Assembly: GCA_963697705.1 (NCBI GenBank)
Contig: CAVOPA010000003.1
Span: 1,054,001 to 1,118,000 of the forward strand
DNA from: CAVUCH01 sp963697705
GTDB taxonomy: Bacteria; Acidobacteriota; Vicinamibacteria; Vicinamibacterales; JAENWD01
Length of the DNA: 64,000 bases
Reading direction: 5' to 3'
In this document: positions 27,001 to 34,768 of the stretch, in pieces
Layout: every line of letters begins with the position of its first letter
Position numbering within the stretch: the stretch's first letter is position 1
Translations under genes and position numbers: made by a program
Notes under the pieces: model-generated
The model's database searches: none
What the model was told of the DNA's origin: nothing
Seen by the model: only the letters and a program-made list of their open reading frames with translations

Positions 27001-27477
27001 CTGATCGCGGGTCACGGTCGTGGCGGCCCCGGTGCGGTTCGAGCTGAAGACGGCGTCAGTGGACGTGCCGGTCACGGTCACCGTTTCCTGCACCGCGATC
27101 GCCTTCACCTGCACGGTGACGTCGGTCGAGACACCCAGGTTCACGGTCAGGTCGGTGATCGTCTGCGGCTCGAATGCGCCGCCGGTGCCGACGTAGTTCA
27201 CGACCACCGTGTACGGTCCGCCCACGCGCATGCCGAGAATCGAGAACCGGCCGTCTGCGCGCGTCACCGACTCGTAGGTGGTGCCCGACGGTTCGTGGAT
27301 CGCGACGACACTGGCACCCTGGACCGGCTGCCCGTCCACGCTCCTGACGGTGCCGAGCATGGCGCCCGTCGTGACCCCCTGTGCGCGGGCGGCAACGGGC
27401 AGCAGGAGCAGGACACCACATCCCAGCCAGCCCGCGATGCAGCCCAGCGGCGCGTTGATCCTGAGAAAGGGAATCAT
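24085..27477 (-). CDS. Oar-like TonB-dependent receptor with carboxypeptidase-regulatory domain
   Basis: 1130 residues. Signal peptide (about 1-30, WLGCGVLLLLPVAARA), an N-terminal CarboxypepD_reg/CNA-B-like domain (LGTVRSVDGQPVQGASVVA to VQETVTVTG, about 35-135), a plug domain (RDQLALLPTVSGRLQDMTRL, NNITVDGSSFNN, LEAIEQLQVNVAPYDVRQ) and a long barrel ending in LVSLRYTFK. It sits in the outer membrane and presumably imports a substrate or exports/assembles material with TonB/ExbBD, which are not in the window. Such Oar/SusC-like proteins are abundant in Acidobacteriota. ATG at 27477 begins MIPFLRIN; the longer frame lacks a signal peptide. Ligand unknown. Confidence 0.9.
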   Translation of the reverse strand: MIPFLRINAPLGCIAGWLGCGVLLLLPVAARAQGVTTGAMLGTVRSVDGQPVQGASVVAIHEPSGTTYESVTRADGRFSILGMRVGGPYTVVVNYVGTGGAFEPQTITDLTVNLGVSTDVTVQVKAIAVQETVTVTGTSTDAVFSSNRTGAATTVTRDQLALLPTVSGRLQDMTRLTPQASGSNFVGQDNRMNNITVDGSSFNNSFGLGGQPGDRTGVAPISLEAIEQLQVNVAPYDVRQGSFTGAGVNTVTRSGTNQITGSFYHRWRNQDWVGTEAAGQAVNPGEFSYRNTGGWAAGPIIKNRWFAFGNYEDEKDSRPITTFRSNAGGEPVSGSVTRVLASDLTSLSSFLSSNFQYDTGPFDNINKLTPAKRFLLRSDYNVNNGNKVSFRYNHLNSFTDVGLSGSGSAGLGRNINSSGFLGYQNSNYQILENIRSGIGEWNSVIGTTMANSFQTGYTYQDESRASRGDMFPFVDIFEGGSSYTSFGFEPFTVNNELRYKTFQLQDNFTKFTAKNTFTVGGYTEKYHSDNVFFGCCPQGNFVYNSLADFYADANEFIANPSRTVAPVTLRRFQVRWSNIPGQEKPEQPLDVWYSAGYFQDEWRPRSNLTVTGGLRFDVSQFKNTAYDNPNADTLTFRDEKGQPVRYSTGTMPDTKVLWSPRVAMNWDVNGNQTTQVRGGTGLFSGRPAYVWISNQVGNTGVLIGERIADNTTAFPFNPNADVYKPATVTGGGASSYALNVTDAGFKFPQVWRSNIALDRKLFWGITSTTEYIYSKDVNGIYYINANLPAAQSSFTGADRRPRWVGTPCASAGQVGGCVTRLNNDPGNQVTVNYVLKNESEGNAWNFAQSLSKNTHYGLSVRGAYSYGVSKSLSDPESTAATSFSRASHYGDPNNPGLADSLWSPGHRAYALVNFSRDYFSFGSTSISVFWEARHSTINSSSRISYVFAGDMNGDLVAANDLIYIPRDMSEMNFAPFTVSGRTFTAAEQAAAFEAFIQQDDYLNKHRGDYAKRNGVALPIVRRTDLSISQDIFKSLAGRRHDFQIRLDFLNFGNLLNHDWGVGQRPVPPSNSNNQVQLLTAQGVDAQGRATYRLAVVNNQLIANSYQTSTSTATSNSDVYQFLVSLRYTFK

Positions 27478-27772
27478 TGAATTACTCCAGTGGATGAACG
27501 AGTGCACGGGAAACGGACGCACTTGCGGCACCGGTGTTGGGACGGAACGCCATGAGCGACCGAGGTCGCGATGGATCATATGAGCGGGGTTTGCGCGCCA
27601 AGGCGGGTTCCTCAGGCCGGCAACCACGCTACGGCCGAAGATAGTTCGATTATCGCGGCACTGAGGACCCTGTCAAGCGGCGAGACGGCCGAGCCCGAGG
27701 GTGCGGACACTTCGGGCCGATGGTCCGCCGCGGCGGACGGCATCGGCCCGTGGCAAATGCCCGGGGAGAGAA

Positions 27773-28564
27773 CTACCGGCTCCGGCTGCTCTTCCGGGCC
27801 TGGCCGGCCGGCATCGACGCCGAGCGGCGCGACGAGGCGCTGCTTCGCTTCGTGGCGCGCTTCGCACGAGCGCCGCTCCGGTTGGCCGCGGTCGCGCGTT
27901 TCGGCGAGGTAGCGGCGCGCCCCCCAGATGACGCCGCCTTCTGTGCGCCGCCACCCGTGAACCGCCCGGCGATCCGGCCAATCCGTCCAGCCGCTGCGCC
28001 CGCCGTCGAACCGAGCCACTCCGCGGTGCGCGCGGCGAAGCCGTGGCCGGCCTCGTCGGAAGCCGCCGGCTCGGCTGCCGCTTCGGGGTTCACCATCCCT
28101 TCAGCGATCCCCGTGAGCTTCGCGTCGGCGGCCTTCTCCTCCTCGAGCGTAGTCTCGAGGGTCGACGCGATCGCGGCGTGCCCGAGCAGCGTCGCGAAGG
28201 TGCGCGCGGTGCCGTAGCCAGCCATCTCGTAGTGTTCGGCGCGTTGTGCCGCGCCGATGAGCGCCGCGTCCCGCACCGGGCCGACCTCCGCTTCCTCGAT
28301 CGTCTCCTGCCCGTCTTCGATCAGCCCCTGCATGCCGACGCATTTCTTGGACGACGCGCGAAGACCCAGGCTCTCGAGCGCCTGCTCGAGCCGGCTCACG
28401 TGCCCGCGGGTCTCGTCGAGGTGCTCGCGAAACGCCGCGGCGAGCGTGTCGGCGGTGGCCATCCGCGCCAGCTTCGGCAGCGTGCGCACAAGCTGCTTCT
28501 CGGCGTCGAGCAGATCGCGCAGTTCCTCGACGAACAGGGATTGCAGTGTAGCGACCTTTGCCAT
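27773..28564 (-). CDS. DUF892 (YciE/YciF) ferritin-like protein with basic C-terminal tail
   Basis: 263 residues. The first about 160 residues are a ferritin-like four-helix bundle of the YciF/DUF892 type: FVEELRDLLDAEKQLVRTLP, LAAAFREHLDETRGHVSRLE, VGPVRDAALIGAAQRAEHYE, YGTARTFATLLGH and TTLEEEKAADAKL, with the E/H ligands expected for a di-iron site. After a variable linker the last about 55 residues are almost only Lys, Arg, Ser and Ala (SPKRATAANRSGARAKRATK and onward), which is unusual for the family and resembles histone H1-like or DNA-binding tails. ATG at 28564 follows AGGAGG. Perhaps a stress-protection protein that coats DNA, as Dps does; this is inference. Confidence 0.83.
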   Translation of the reverse strand: MAKVATLQSLFVEELRDLLDAEKQLVRTLPKLARMATADTLAAAFREHLDETRGHVSRLEQALESLGLRASSKKCVGMQGLIEDGQETIEEAEVGPVRDAALIGAAQRAEHYEMAGYGTARTFATLLGHAAIASTLETTLEEEKAADAKLTGIAEGMVNPEAAAEPAASDEAGHGFAARTAEWLGSTAGAAAGRIGRIAGRFTGGGAQKAASSGGRAATSPKRATAANRSGARAKRATKRSSASSRRSASMPAGQARKSSRSR

Positions 28565-28611
28565 TGACGAACCTCCTGTGCAAGGACCACTGCAATGGGA
28601 GGACCGTGCGC

Positions 28612-28860
28612 ATCAGGCTCCAGGCTCCAGGCTCCAGGCTCCAGGCTCCCGGCTCCAGGCTGCAGACCGCAGGCTTCGGCTTACAGGCGTGTCAGTCTAC
28701 GGGCTAGCCATTCCGGGCGTTGCGTGCCTGGGGAAGTTGCGCAACGCGCCGCACGGTCGCAATCAGCTCCGGCTCCAGCCCCCAGCCTCCAGCCTCCAGC
28801 CTCCAGCCCCCAGCCTCCAGCCTCCAGCCTCCAGCCTCCAGCCCCGAGCGTCCAGCCTTC
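28612..28860. repeat. Heptamer island GGCTCCA / CCAGCCT, inverted arms, in a divergent promoter region
   Basis: The left arm (about 28615-28672) reads CAGGCTC-type heptamers; the right arm (about 28770-28860) reads CAGCCTC/CAGCCCC heptamers, the reverse complement. About 100 bp of unique sequence lies between. The island fills the space between the divergent DUF892 and OPT genes. Confidence 0.88.
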
Positions 28861-28924
28861 GGCCCCAGCCCGTCCGGCGTGATCTACACTCTGCACCGGC
28901 TCTTCTGCAGAAGGACGGTGCCCG

Positions 28925-30970
28925 TTGTCCCAGCCACGCTCTGATCTCTCCGATCGGTCGACCCTCGCGGGTGCGGGCGATCCGGTGCGGTTGCCGGCGA
29001 ACGCGTACAGCCGGCTGACTGACGGCGAGGCGTACGCGCCGGTCGTGCCGGCAGCGACGGCGGTGCCGGAGTCGACGTGGCGATCGGTCTCGTGGGGACT
29101 GTTCCTGTGCGTCATCTTCACGGTCGCTTCGGCCTACTCGGGCCTGAAGGTCGGGCAGGGGATGGAAGCCGCCATTCCGATCTCGATCCTGGCGATCGGC
29201 CTGGCGCGCACGTACAGGAGGCGCCGCTCCACGCTGCTCGAAAATGTGATCCTGACCGGCATCGGCGGCACGTCGGGCGCGGTGGTCGCGGGCGCCATCT
29301 TCACGCTGCCGGCGCTCTACACCCTCGGCCTCGATCCGCACCCGGCGCAGACGATCTTCATCTGCGTGGCGGGCGGCTGCCTGGGCGTGCTGTTCCTGAT
29401 TCCGCTGCGGCGCTATTTCGTCCGCGAGACGCACGGTGAGTTCCCGTACCCCGAGGCGACGGCGATCAGCGAGGTGCTCGTCACCGGCGAGCGGGGCGGG
29501 TCGCAAGCCAGGCTCCTGCTCGAGGCGACAGCGCTCGCGGGCGTGTACGACTTCTTCGTGACCACCTTCCAGGTGTGGCGCGAGTTCGTGAACCTGCAGT
29601 TCCTGCCCGTCGTGCGGTCGCTGGCCGACCAGGCCCGCATGGTGCTGGCGTTCGACGCCGTCGCGTTCATCCTCGGGCTCGGTTACGTCATGGGCCTGCG
29701 GGCGTCGACGGTGCTCGTGGCCGGCGGGGTGCTCTCGAACCTGGTGCTCGTCCCGATCATCTGGATGATCGGCCAGCACCTGCCCACGCCTGTCTATCCC
29801 GGGACGGTGCCGATCGCGGAGATGAACGCGACCCAGATCTTCCGCGGCTACGTGCGCTTCATCGGCGTCGGCGCGATTGCCACCGCGGGGATCTTCGGCA
29901 TCATCAAGTCGCTACGAATCGTGGGCGCGTCGTTCGCCATCGCCGCGCGCGCGTTCCGTCATGGCGACGCCAGCGGCGAGCGCACCGATCGCGACATCCC
30001 GGTCATGGCACAGCTCGTCGGCGTGGTCATCGCGGCAGCCGCTGTCGCCGTCTTCTTCGGCACGCTGCTCCCAAGCGCGGCACACATCGCCCTTGCCCTG
30101 CTGCTCACGCTCGTCTTCTCGTTCTTCTTCACGTCGGTCGCCGCCACCGCCATCGCCACCACCGCGCGCAATCCGGTCTCGGGCATGACCATGCTCACGG
30201 TCATCATCTCGTCGGTCGTGCTGCTCCGCTTCGGCATCAGCGGGCGGTCGGGAATGTTCTTCGTGATGGCGATCGCGGGGATGGTGTGCACGGCGCTCTC
30301 GGTGTCGGGGCAGACGATCACCGATCTCAAGACCGGCTACTGGCTCGGATCGACACCCGCGGTGCAGCAGCGCGTGAAGTTTCTCGGCATCATCGCCTCG
30401 TCGATCGCAGTGGGCCTCGCGATCGTGATGCTGGCGCAGACGTTCCAGTTCGGCGAGGCCGTCCCCGGCGACACGCGCGCGGTGCTCGCCGCGCCGCAAG
30501 CGTCGATCATGCAGGCGCTGGTGCAGGGCTTCATGAGCCGCCAGCCGGTGGCGTGGCTGCTCTTCAGTGCGGGTGCGATGGTCGCCGTCAGCATGGAGTT
30601 GCTGCGGGTGCCGGCCCTCGTGTTCGCGCTCGGGATGTACCTGCCGCTCGAACTGAATCTTCCGGCGCTCGTCGGCGGGGCCCTTTCGCACTACGTGAAC
30701 GCGCGGGCCGATCGCGTCGGGGCGTCCGGCCGGGCGATCCGCGAGCGCGGCGTGATCGTTGCCTCCGGCTTCATGGCCGGCGGCGCGCTCGGGGGCGTGA
30801 TCGGCGCCGCCCTGCGCCTGTTCCCGTGGTACCGCGAAGACCTGGTCCGCACGCCGTTCTACGACACAGAGGCGGTATCGCAGCTGGTCTCGATCGTGGG
30901 GTTCTCGCTCTTCTGTCTGTATTTGTGGCGGCAGGCGACGCGAGTGCGTCCGGAGGACGGGGAGGGTTGA
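28925..30970 (+). CDS. OPT family oligopeptide transporter
   Basis: 681-residue integral membrane protein with about fifteen hydrophobic segments. OPT landmarks: FTVASAYSGLKVGQGMEAAIPISILAIGLAR, GGTSGAVVAGAIFTLPALY, HGEFPYPEATAISEVLVTGE (the conserved F-P-x-P-E-A-x-A block), LGYVMGLRASTVLVAGG, and C-terminal VPALVFALGMYLPLELNLPALVGG. Members import oligopeptides or metal chelates by proton symport. The start appears to be TTG at 28925 (MSQPRSDLS) with AGAAGGA upstream; a start further inside cannot be excluded. Upstream is the inverted GGCTCCA island. Confidence 0.88.
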   Translation: MSQPRSDLSDRSTLAGAGDPVRLPANAYSRLTDGEAYAPVVPAATAVPESTWRSVSWGLFLCVIFTVASAYSGLKVGQGMEAAIPISILAIGLARTYRRRRSTLLENVILTGIGGTSGAVVAGAIFTLPALYTLGLDPHPAQTIFICVAGGCLGVLFLIPLRRYFVRETHGEFPYPEATAISEVLVTGERGGSQARLLLEATALAGVYDFFVTTFQVWREFVNLQFLPVVRSLADQARMVLAFDAVAFILGLGYVMGLRASTVLVAGGVLSNLVLVPIIWMIGQHLPTPVYPGTVPIAEMNATQIFRGYVRFIGVGAIATAGIFGIIKSLRIVGASFAIAARAFRHGDASGERTDRDIPVMAQLVGVVIAAAAVAVFFGTLLPSAAHIALALLLTLVFSFFFTSVAATAIATTARNPVSGMTMLTVIISSVVLLRFGISGRSGMFFVMAIAGMVCTALSVSGQTITDLKTGYWLGSTPAVQQRVKFLGIIASSIAVGLAIVMLAQTFQFGEAVPGDTRAVLAAPQASIMQALVQGFMSRQPVAWLLFSAGAMVAVSMELLRVPALVFALGMYLPLELNLPALVGGALSHYVNARADRVGASGRAIRERGVIVASGFMAGGALGGVIGAALRLFPWYREDLVRTPFYDTEAVSQLVSIVGFSLFCLYLWRQATRVRPEDGEG

Positions 30971-31093
30971 GGGCAGGCGGCCGGCGACGCGCCGCGGGGG
31001 CAGGCGACGGGCGGCAGGCGTTGGGCAGCGCGGCGGAGGCGGAGGCTGCTGGCTTCGCGCCAGCCGCCCGCCGCCAGCCGCCACGCTCGCGTC
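30971..31093. other. Convergent spacer of degenerate GGCAGGC / GCCAGCC units
   Basis: The stretch after the OPT stop shows degenerate GGCAGGCG units, and its far end shows GCCAGCCGCC units in the opposite sense (about 31065-31085). It looks like a decayed inverted heptamer island between convergent genes. Confidence 0.5.
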
Positions 31094-31993
31094 CTACCGC
31101 TTTGCCGCCGCCTTGATCGTCTCGAGCTGTCGCCGCAGCTCCTGGACCTGGGCGGCGCTCAACGTCACCGACCCGCCCGCCGACGCGCCGCCGGTCGATC
31201 CTGATGTGCCGACCGCGCCGCCGGCCGAGGCCCCACCACCCGCCGCCTGATCGAGAATCTTCTCGATCTTCTCGACCACGAACGTCGGATCGCCGCTGGC
31301 TTCCTCGAACCCGTCGAGGTGCGTCCGCACCTCGCGCAGCTTGGCCACGATAGTGGGATCGAGCGAGCTTGCACCTGCGCCGCCCGTGCCGACGGCGCCG
31401 GAGCTGCCGGCCGCGCCGCTCGAGGCGGCATCGGGTGTCGAACCGGTCGAGGCCGTCGCGCTGCCGCTCGCGCCCGAGCCCGAGCCGCTCCCGGCGCCCG
31501 ACGTCGAAGCGGACGAACTAGCGCCACCGACGCCGAGCATCTGGTCGAGCTCATGGTCGATCGTGTCGTACTTTGATCGCCAGTCGGTCGTCGCGGTCGC
31601 AAACGAGTTGAAGTCACTGATCAACTGCGCGACCTGCTGCCGCTGGTCGCCCTGCAGCTGCGACGCTGCCGGCAGCTTCGTCAGTTCGGCCAGCGCCTCA
31701 CGAGCGGCGCTGAGGTGCTGGCGCACCGCTTCCTGATCGGCCCCTGAACCGCCGGATCCGCCCTGGTGCTGCCCGCTCGACGATGCCGACGAGGTCGTGG
31801 TGCCAGACTGGGAGCCCTGCGAGCTGGTGCCGCTGGAACCCTGCGCGCCGGAACCCTGACTCGTGGTGCTGCCCTGCGAGGTGGTGCCGGACGTCCCCGA
31901 GGTTGAGCCGCTGGTCTGCGCGAACGCAGCGCCGGGGCCGAACGCCAGGGCCGCCGACAGAATGCCGGCCGAGATGACGTGCTTGAGATACAT
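31094..31993 (-). CDS. Secreted Ser/Gly/Thr-rich low-complexity protein
   Basis: 299 residues. Signal peptide MYLKHVISAGILSAALAFGP and on to AFAQ. Then a Thr/Ser/Gly-rich stretch (about 27-85), a helical segment DQEAVRQHLSAAREALAELT through KYDTIDHELDQMLG (about 88-155), a second Ser/Gly/Ala-rich linker (about 155-210), a helix LDPTIVAKLREVRTHLDGFE and EKIEKILDQAAGGG, another Gly-rich linker and a terminal coiled-coil-like VQELRRQLETIKAAAKR. I recognise no family; the alternation of flexible linkers and short helices suggests an extracellular matrix or surface-bound protein. The start at 31993 is decided by an AGGAGG motif (see separate entry). Confidence 0.75.
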   Translation of the reverse strand: MYLKHVISAGILSAALAFGPGAAFAQTSGSTSGTSGTTSQGSTTSQGSGAQGSSGTSSQGSQSGTTTSSASSSGQHQGGSGGSGADQEAVRQHLSAAREALAELTKLPAASQLQGDQRQQVAQLISDFNSFATATTDWRSKYDTIDHELDQMLGVGGASSSASTSGAGSGSGSGASGSATASTGSTPDAASSGAAGSSGAVGTGGAGASSLDPTIVAKLREVRTHLDGFEEASGDPTFVVEKIEKILDQAAGGGASAGGAVGTSGSTGGASAGGSVTLSAAQVQELRRQLETIKAAAKR

Positions 31994-32002
31994 GAACAAC
32001 AT

Positions 32003-32008
32003 CCTCCT
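32003..32008 (-). promoter_or_regulatory. Ribosome-binding site AGGAGG deciding the 31993 start
   Basis: On the minus strand AGGAGG directly abuts a first ATG (at 32002) and lies 9 bases before a second in-frame ATG (at 31993). Only the second has workable spacing, so translation should begin MYLKHVIS rather than MLFMYLKH. Confidence 0.7.
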
Positions 32009-32274
32009 GTGCTGCCGCGTCCTTGCGGCAGCAATATGCGTCGCGACCCGAACTGTGTCTGCCTCTCACTCAGCAAGCGGGGTACCACCGCGACCGGAGG
32101 GTGCGCCGTTGTCTCCGCCGCCGCATTGCGACACACTGTGCAGGTCGGCTGCGGGTCAGCCGTTTTGGCGTGCCGGGCCAGTTCTCTCGCGCCTGGGCGT
32201 GGCCGCGGCTGATTTCCGACGGCTCCAGCCGATCCTCAGGCCGGTGCACTCTCGTCAGATGAAGCGCAACCGTT

Positions 32275-33513
32275 ATGCAGAAGCCGGTTCTCGACCGATT
32301 CCTCAGGTACGTCAGCTACGACACCCAGTCGCGTGAAGGGGCAGAGGCTTACCCAAGCACACCCGGACAGCTCGTCCTGCTCGAGGACCTCGTCAGTGAG
32401 CTGCGGGGAATGGGGCTCCAGGACGCCGCGATCGACCAGCACGGCTACGTCACGGCCACGGTTCCTGCCACCACGGGCAAGAGCGGCGTGCCGGTGATCG
32501 GGTTCATCGCGCACGTGGACACGTCGCCGGAAATGAGCGGCGCCGGCGTGAAGCCGATCGTGCACCACGCCTACGACGGGAGCGACATCGTCCTGCCGGA
32601 CGATCCCGAGGCGGTGCTGCGCGTGGCCGAGTCGCCGTACCTCGCGGAGTGCATCGGCCACGACATCGTGACGGCCTCGGGCTCGACGCTGCTCGGCGCC
32701 GACAACAAGAGCGGCGTCGCCGAGATCATGACCGCGGCCGAGTACCTGCTCGCGCACCCCGAGATCCCGCACGGCGCCATCAGGATCGCGTTCACGCCCG
32801 ACGAGGAAGTGGGACGGGGCACGATGTACTTCGACGTGCCCGCGTTCGGCGCCGTCTGCGCCTACACGATGGATGGCGGCGCGCGCGGCGAGCTGGAGTT
32901 CGAGAGTTTCTCGGCCGACGCGATCTCGATCACGTTCCGCGGGTTCAACACGCATCCCGGCTTCGCGAAGGGCCGCATGGTGAACGCGATCAAGCTGGCG
33001 GCGCGCTTCATCGAGCGGCTCCCGCCCGATCGGCTGTCGCCCGAGACGACCGAAGAGCTCGAGGGGTTCGTCCACCCCTACGTCGTGCAGGCCAGCGTCG
33101 ACCGTACGACGGTCAAGCTGCTGGTGCGCGACTTCGTGACGGCCGGCCTGCGCGAGAAGGAGACGTGGCTGGAGTCTCTCGCCCGAGAGGTCGTGGCCGC
33201 GGCGCCGGGCGCGTCGTTCGAGTCCCGGGTCGAGGAATCGTACCGGAACATGCGGGAGGTGCTCGATAATCACCCGCTCATCGTCGAATGCGCGCGCCAG
33301 GCCATCTCACGCGCCGGCGTGCCGGTGCGTGAACGTGCGATTCGAGGCGGCACGGACGGCTCGCGCCTCTCCTTCATGGGGCTGCCGACGCCGAACCTCT
33401 TCGCGGGAGAGCAGAATTTCCACTCTCGCCTCGAGTGGGTATCGGTGCAGGACATGGAGAAGGCCGTCGAAGTCATCGTGGAGCTGGCGCGCGTGTGGGA
33501 AGAGCGAACATAG
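32275..33513 (+). CDS. pepT: Peptidase T (tripeptidase)
   Basis: 412 residues, the usual PepT length. M20 zinc aminopeptidase motifs: FIAHVDTSPEMSG (His and Asp), LLGADNKSGVAEI (bridging Asp), FTPDEEVGRGT (catalytic Glu pair), YTMDGGARGELEFE and NFHSRLEWVSVQDM (last His). PepT removes the N-terminal residue from tripeptides in the cytoplasm. It begins with MQKPVLDRFLRYVSYDTQS. Upstream is a 281-bp spacer with no recognisable feature; downstream is an inverted GGATAAC island. Confidence 0.94.
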   Translation: MQKPVLDRFLRYVSYDTQSREGAEAYPSTPGQLVLLEDLVSELRGMGLQDAAIDQHGYVTATVPATTGKSGVPVIGFIAHVDTSPEMSGAGVKPIVHHAYDGSDIVLPDDPEAVLRVAESPYLAECIGHDIVTASGSTLLGADNKSGVAEIMTAAEYLLAHPEIPHGAIRIAFTPDEEVGRGTMYFDVPAFGAVCAYTMDGGARGELEFESFSADAISITFRGFNTHPGFAKGRMVNAIKLAARFIERLPPDRLSPETTEELEGFVHPYVVQASVDRTTVKLLVRDFVTAGLREKETWLESLAREVVAAAPGASFESRVEESYRNMREVLDNHPLIVECARQAISRAGVPVRERAIRGGTDGSRLSFMGLPTPNLFAGEQNFHSRLEWVSVQDMEKAVEVIVELARVWEERT

Positions 33514-33612
33514 CGTCATCCGTTGTCCGTTATCCGTTATCCGTCATCGCGCGCACCCGGATAACGCATGTACGATGACGGCGGATCGCGGATAACGGAT
33601 AGCGGATAACTG
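33514..33612. repeat. Heptamer island GTTATCC / GGATAAC, inverted arms
   Basis: The left arm (about 33518-33548) has GTTATCC-type units and the right arm (about 33558-33610) GGATAAC-type units, separated by a short centre, filling the gap between pepT and the sugar-binding protein gene. The family recurs at 62.98-63.02 kb. The right arm ends a few bases before the next ATG. Confidence 0.88.
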
Positions 33613-33614
33613 GT

Positions 33615-34610
33615 ATGGAGACAAGAAATTTTGCCCTGATCGGAATCCTGGTGGCGCTCCTCGCCTGTGCGTGCGGCGGCGCCCGGGACAGTGCCGCGCC
33701 CGGGACGCTCCGGATCGCCGTCGTGCCGAAAGGCTCGACCCACGAGCACTGGAAGCGCGTGCACATCGGCGCCGAGAAGGCCGCGGCAGAATACCGGAAG
33801 GCCGGCGTGCCGGTGGACGTGCTCTGGAAGGCGCCGCTGCGCGAGGACGATCGGGAGCAGCAGGTGCAGGTCGTGGAAGGCTTCATCAGCCAGCGTGTGA
33901 ACGGCCTGGTGCTCGCCCCCCTCGACAGCCACGCGCTCCTGCGGCCGGTCGAGGAGGCGGCGCAGTCGGGCGTGCCGACGGTCATCTTCGATTCGGCCCT
34001 CGCCGATCCGGCCAAGGCCGTGAGCTACGTTTCGACCGACAACGAAAAGGGCGGGCGCCTCGCCGCCGACCGCATGGGCGAGGTGCTCAAGGGCACCGGC
34101 ACCGTGCTGATGCTCCGCTATCAGGAAGGATCGGCCGCGACCGAGGAACGCGAGCGCGGATTCCTGCAGCAGCTGAAAGGGAAGTACCCCGGCGTGACCG
34201 TGATCTCATCGGACCAATACGCCGGCGCCACCCGCGACACCGCCAAGCGCACCTCGGAGAATCTGCTCAACCGATACGCCGACAAGGTCAACGGCATCTT
34301 CACGCCGAACGAGTCGTCGACGGCAGGCATGCTGCTCGCGCTGCAGGACATCAACAAGGCCGGCGCGATCAGCTTCGTCGGCTTCGACTACAGCGCCGCG
34401 TTCCTGGAGCCGCTGCGCAAAGGTGAGCTGAAGGGCTTCGTCGTGCAGAACCCGGTGAACATGGGGTACCTCAGCGTGAAGACCATGGTTGATCACCTGC
34501 GCGGTCAGGCCGTCGCGAAGTCGGTGGACACCGGGGTCCTCATGGTCACGCTCGAGAACCTGAACACACCGGAGATTCAGGCGGTGATCAACCCGCCGGA
34601 AGCACGGTGA
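33615..34610 (+). CDS. Sugar-type periplasmic substrate-binding lipoprotein
   Basis: 331 residues. Lipoprotein signal ILVALLACACGG with the lipobox cysteine near residue 18-20. Then a type 1 periplasmic-binding fold as in ribose/xylose binding proteins: IAVVPKGSTHEHWKRVHIGA, QRVNGLVLAPLDSHAL, VPTVIFDSALADP, SYVSTDNEKGGRLAADRM, KVNGIFTPNESSTAGML, FVGFDYSAAFLEPLRKGE and VVQNPVNMGYLSVKTM. Such proteins normally feed an ABC importer, but no ATPase or permease gene lies nearby, so it is an orphan receptor or works with a distant transporter. The ATG at 33615 follows the GGATAAC heptamers immediately. Confidence 0.87.
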   Translation: METRNFALIGILVALLACACGGARDSAAPGTLRIAVVPKGSTHEHWKRVHIGAEKAAAEYRKAGVPVDVLWKAPLREDDREQQVQVVEGFISQRVNGLVLAPLDSHALLRPVEEAAQSGVPTVIFDSALADPAKAVSYVSTDNEKGGRLAADRMGEVLKGTGTVLMLRYQEGSAATEERERGFLQQLKGKYPGVTVISSDQYAGATRDTAKRTSENLLNRYADKVNGIFTPNESSTAGMLLALQDINKAGAISFVGFDYSAAFLEPLRKGELKGFVVQNPVNMGYLSVKTMVDHLRGQAVAKSVDTGVLMVTLENLNTPEIQAVINPPEAR

Positions 34611-34613
34611 CAC

Positions 34614-34690
34614 TCTGAATTCGGAAATCGGAATGCGGAGTTCGGAATTAGGGTTGAGTGCGGAATTCGGAGTTCGGAATGCAGGGTACG
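34614..34690. repeat. Heptamer island ATTCGGA / GTTCGGA
   Basis: About nine degenerate TTCGGAA-type units begin four bases after the stop of the binding-protein gene. The same family appears twice more around 35.9-36.15 kb, on the far side of the GH18 gene. Confidence 0.85.
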
Positions 34691-34707
34691 GAGGGCCGTC
34701 AGCCCGC

Positions 34708-34733
34708 GTAGTGCCCGCCTTCAGGCGGGCCGT
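34708..34733. repeat. REP-like palindrome (GTAGTGCCCGCC type)
   Basis: Identical core to the element at 10914: GTAGTGCCCGCCTTCAGGCG then GGC. It again lies next to a heptamer island, between convergent genes. Confidence 0.85.
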
Positions 34734-34768
34734 GATCCCGTTTAGATCCCCGCAGCGTGCGCCTCTTT

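Noticed and set aside
24913..27480. 855-codon plus-strand frame opposite the TonB-dependent receptor
   Set aside because: Composition is Arg/Val/Glu-rich shadow type with no family signature; the opposite strand encodes a full receptor.
29575..31116. 513-codon frame inside the OPT transporter gene
   Set aside because: Shadow frame; the OPT frame has the conserved membrane motifs.
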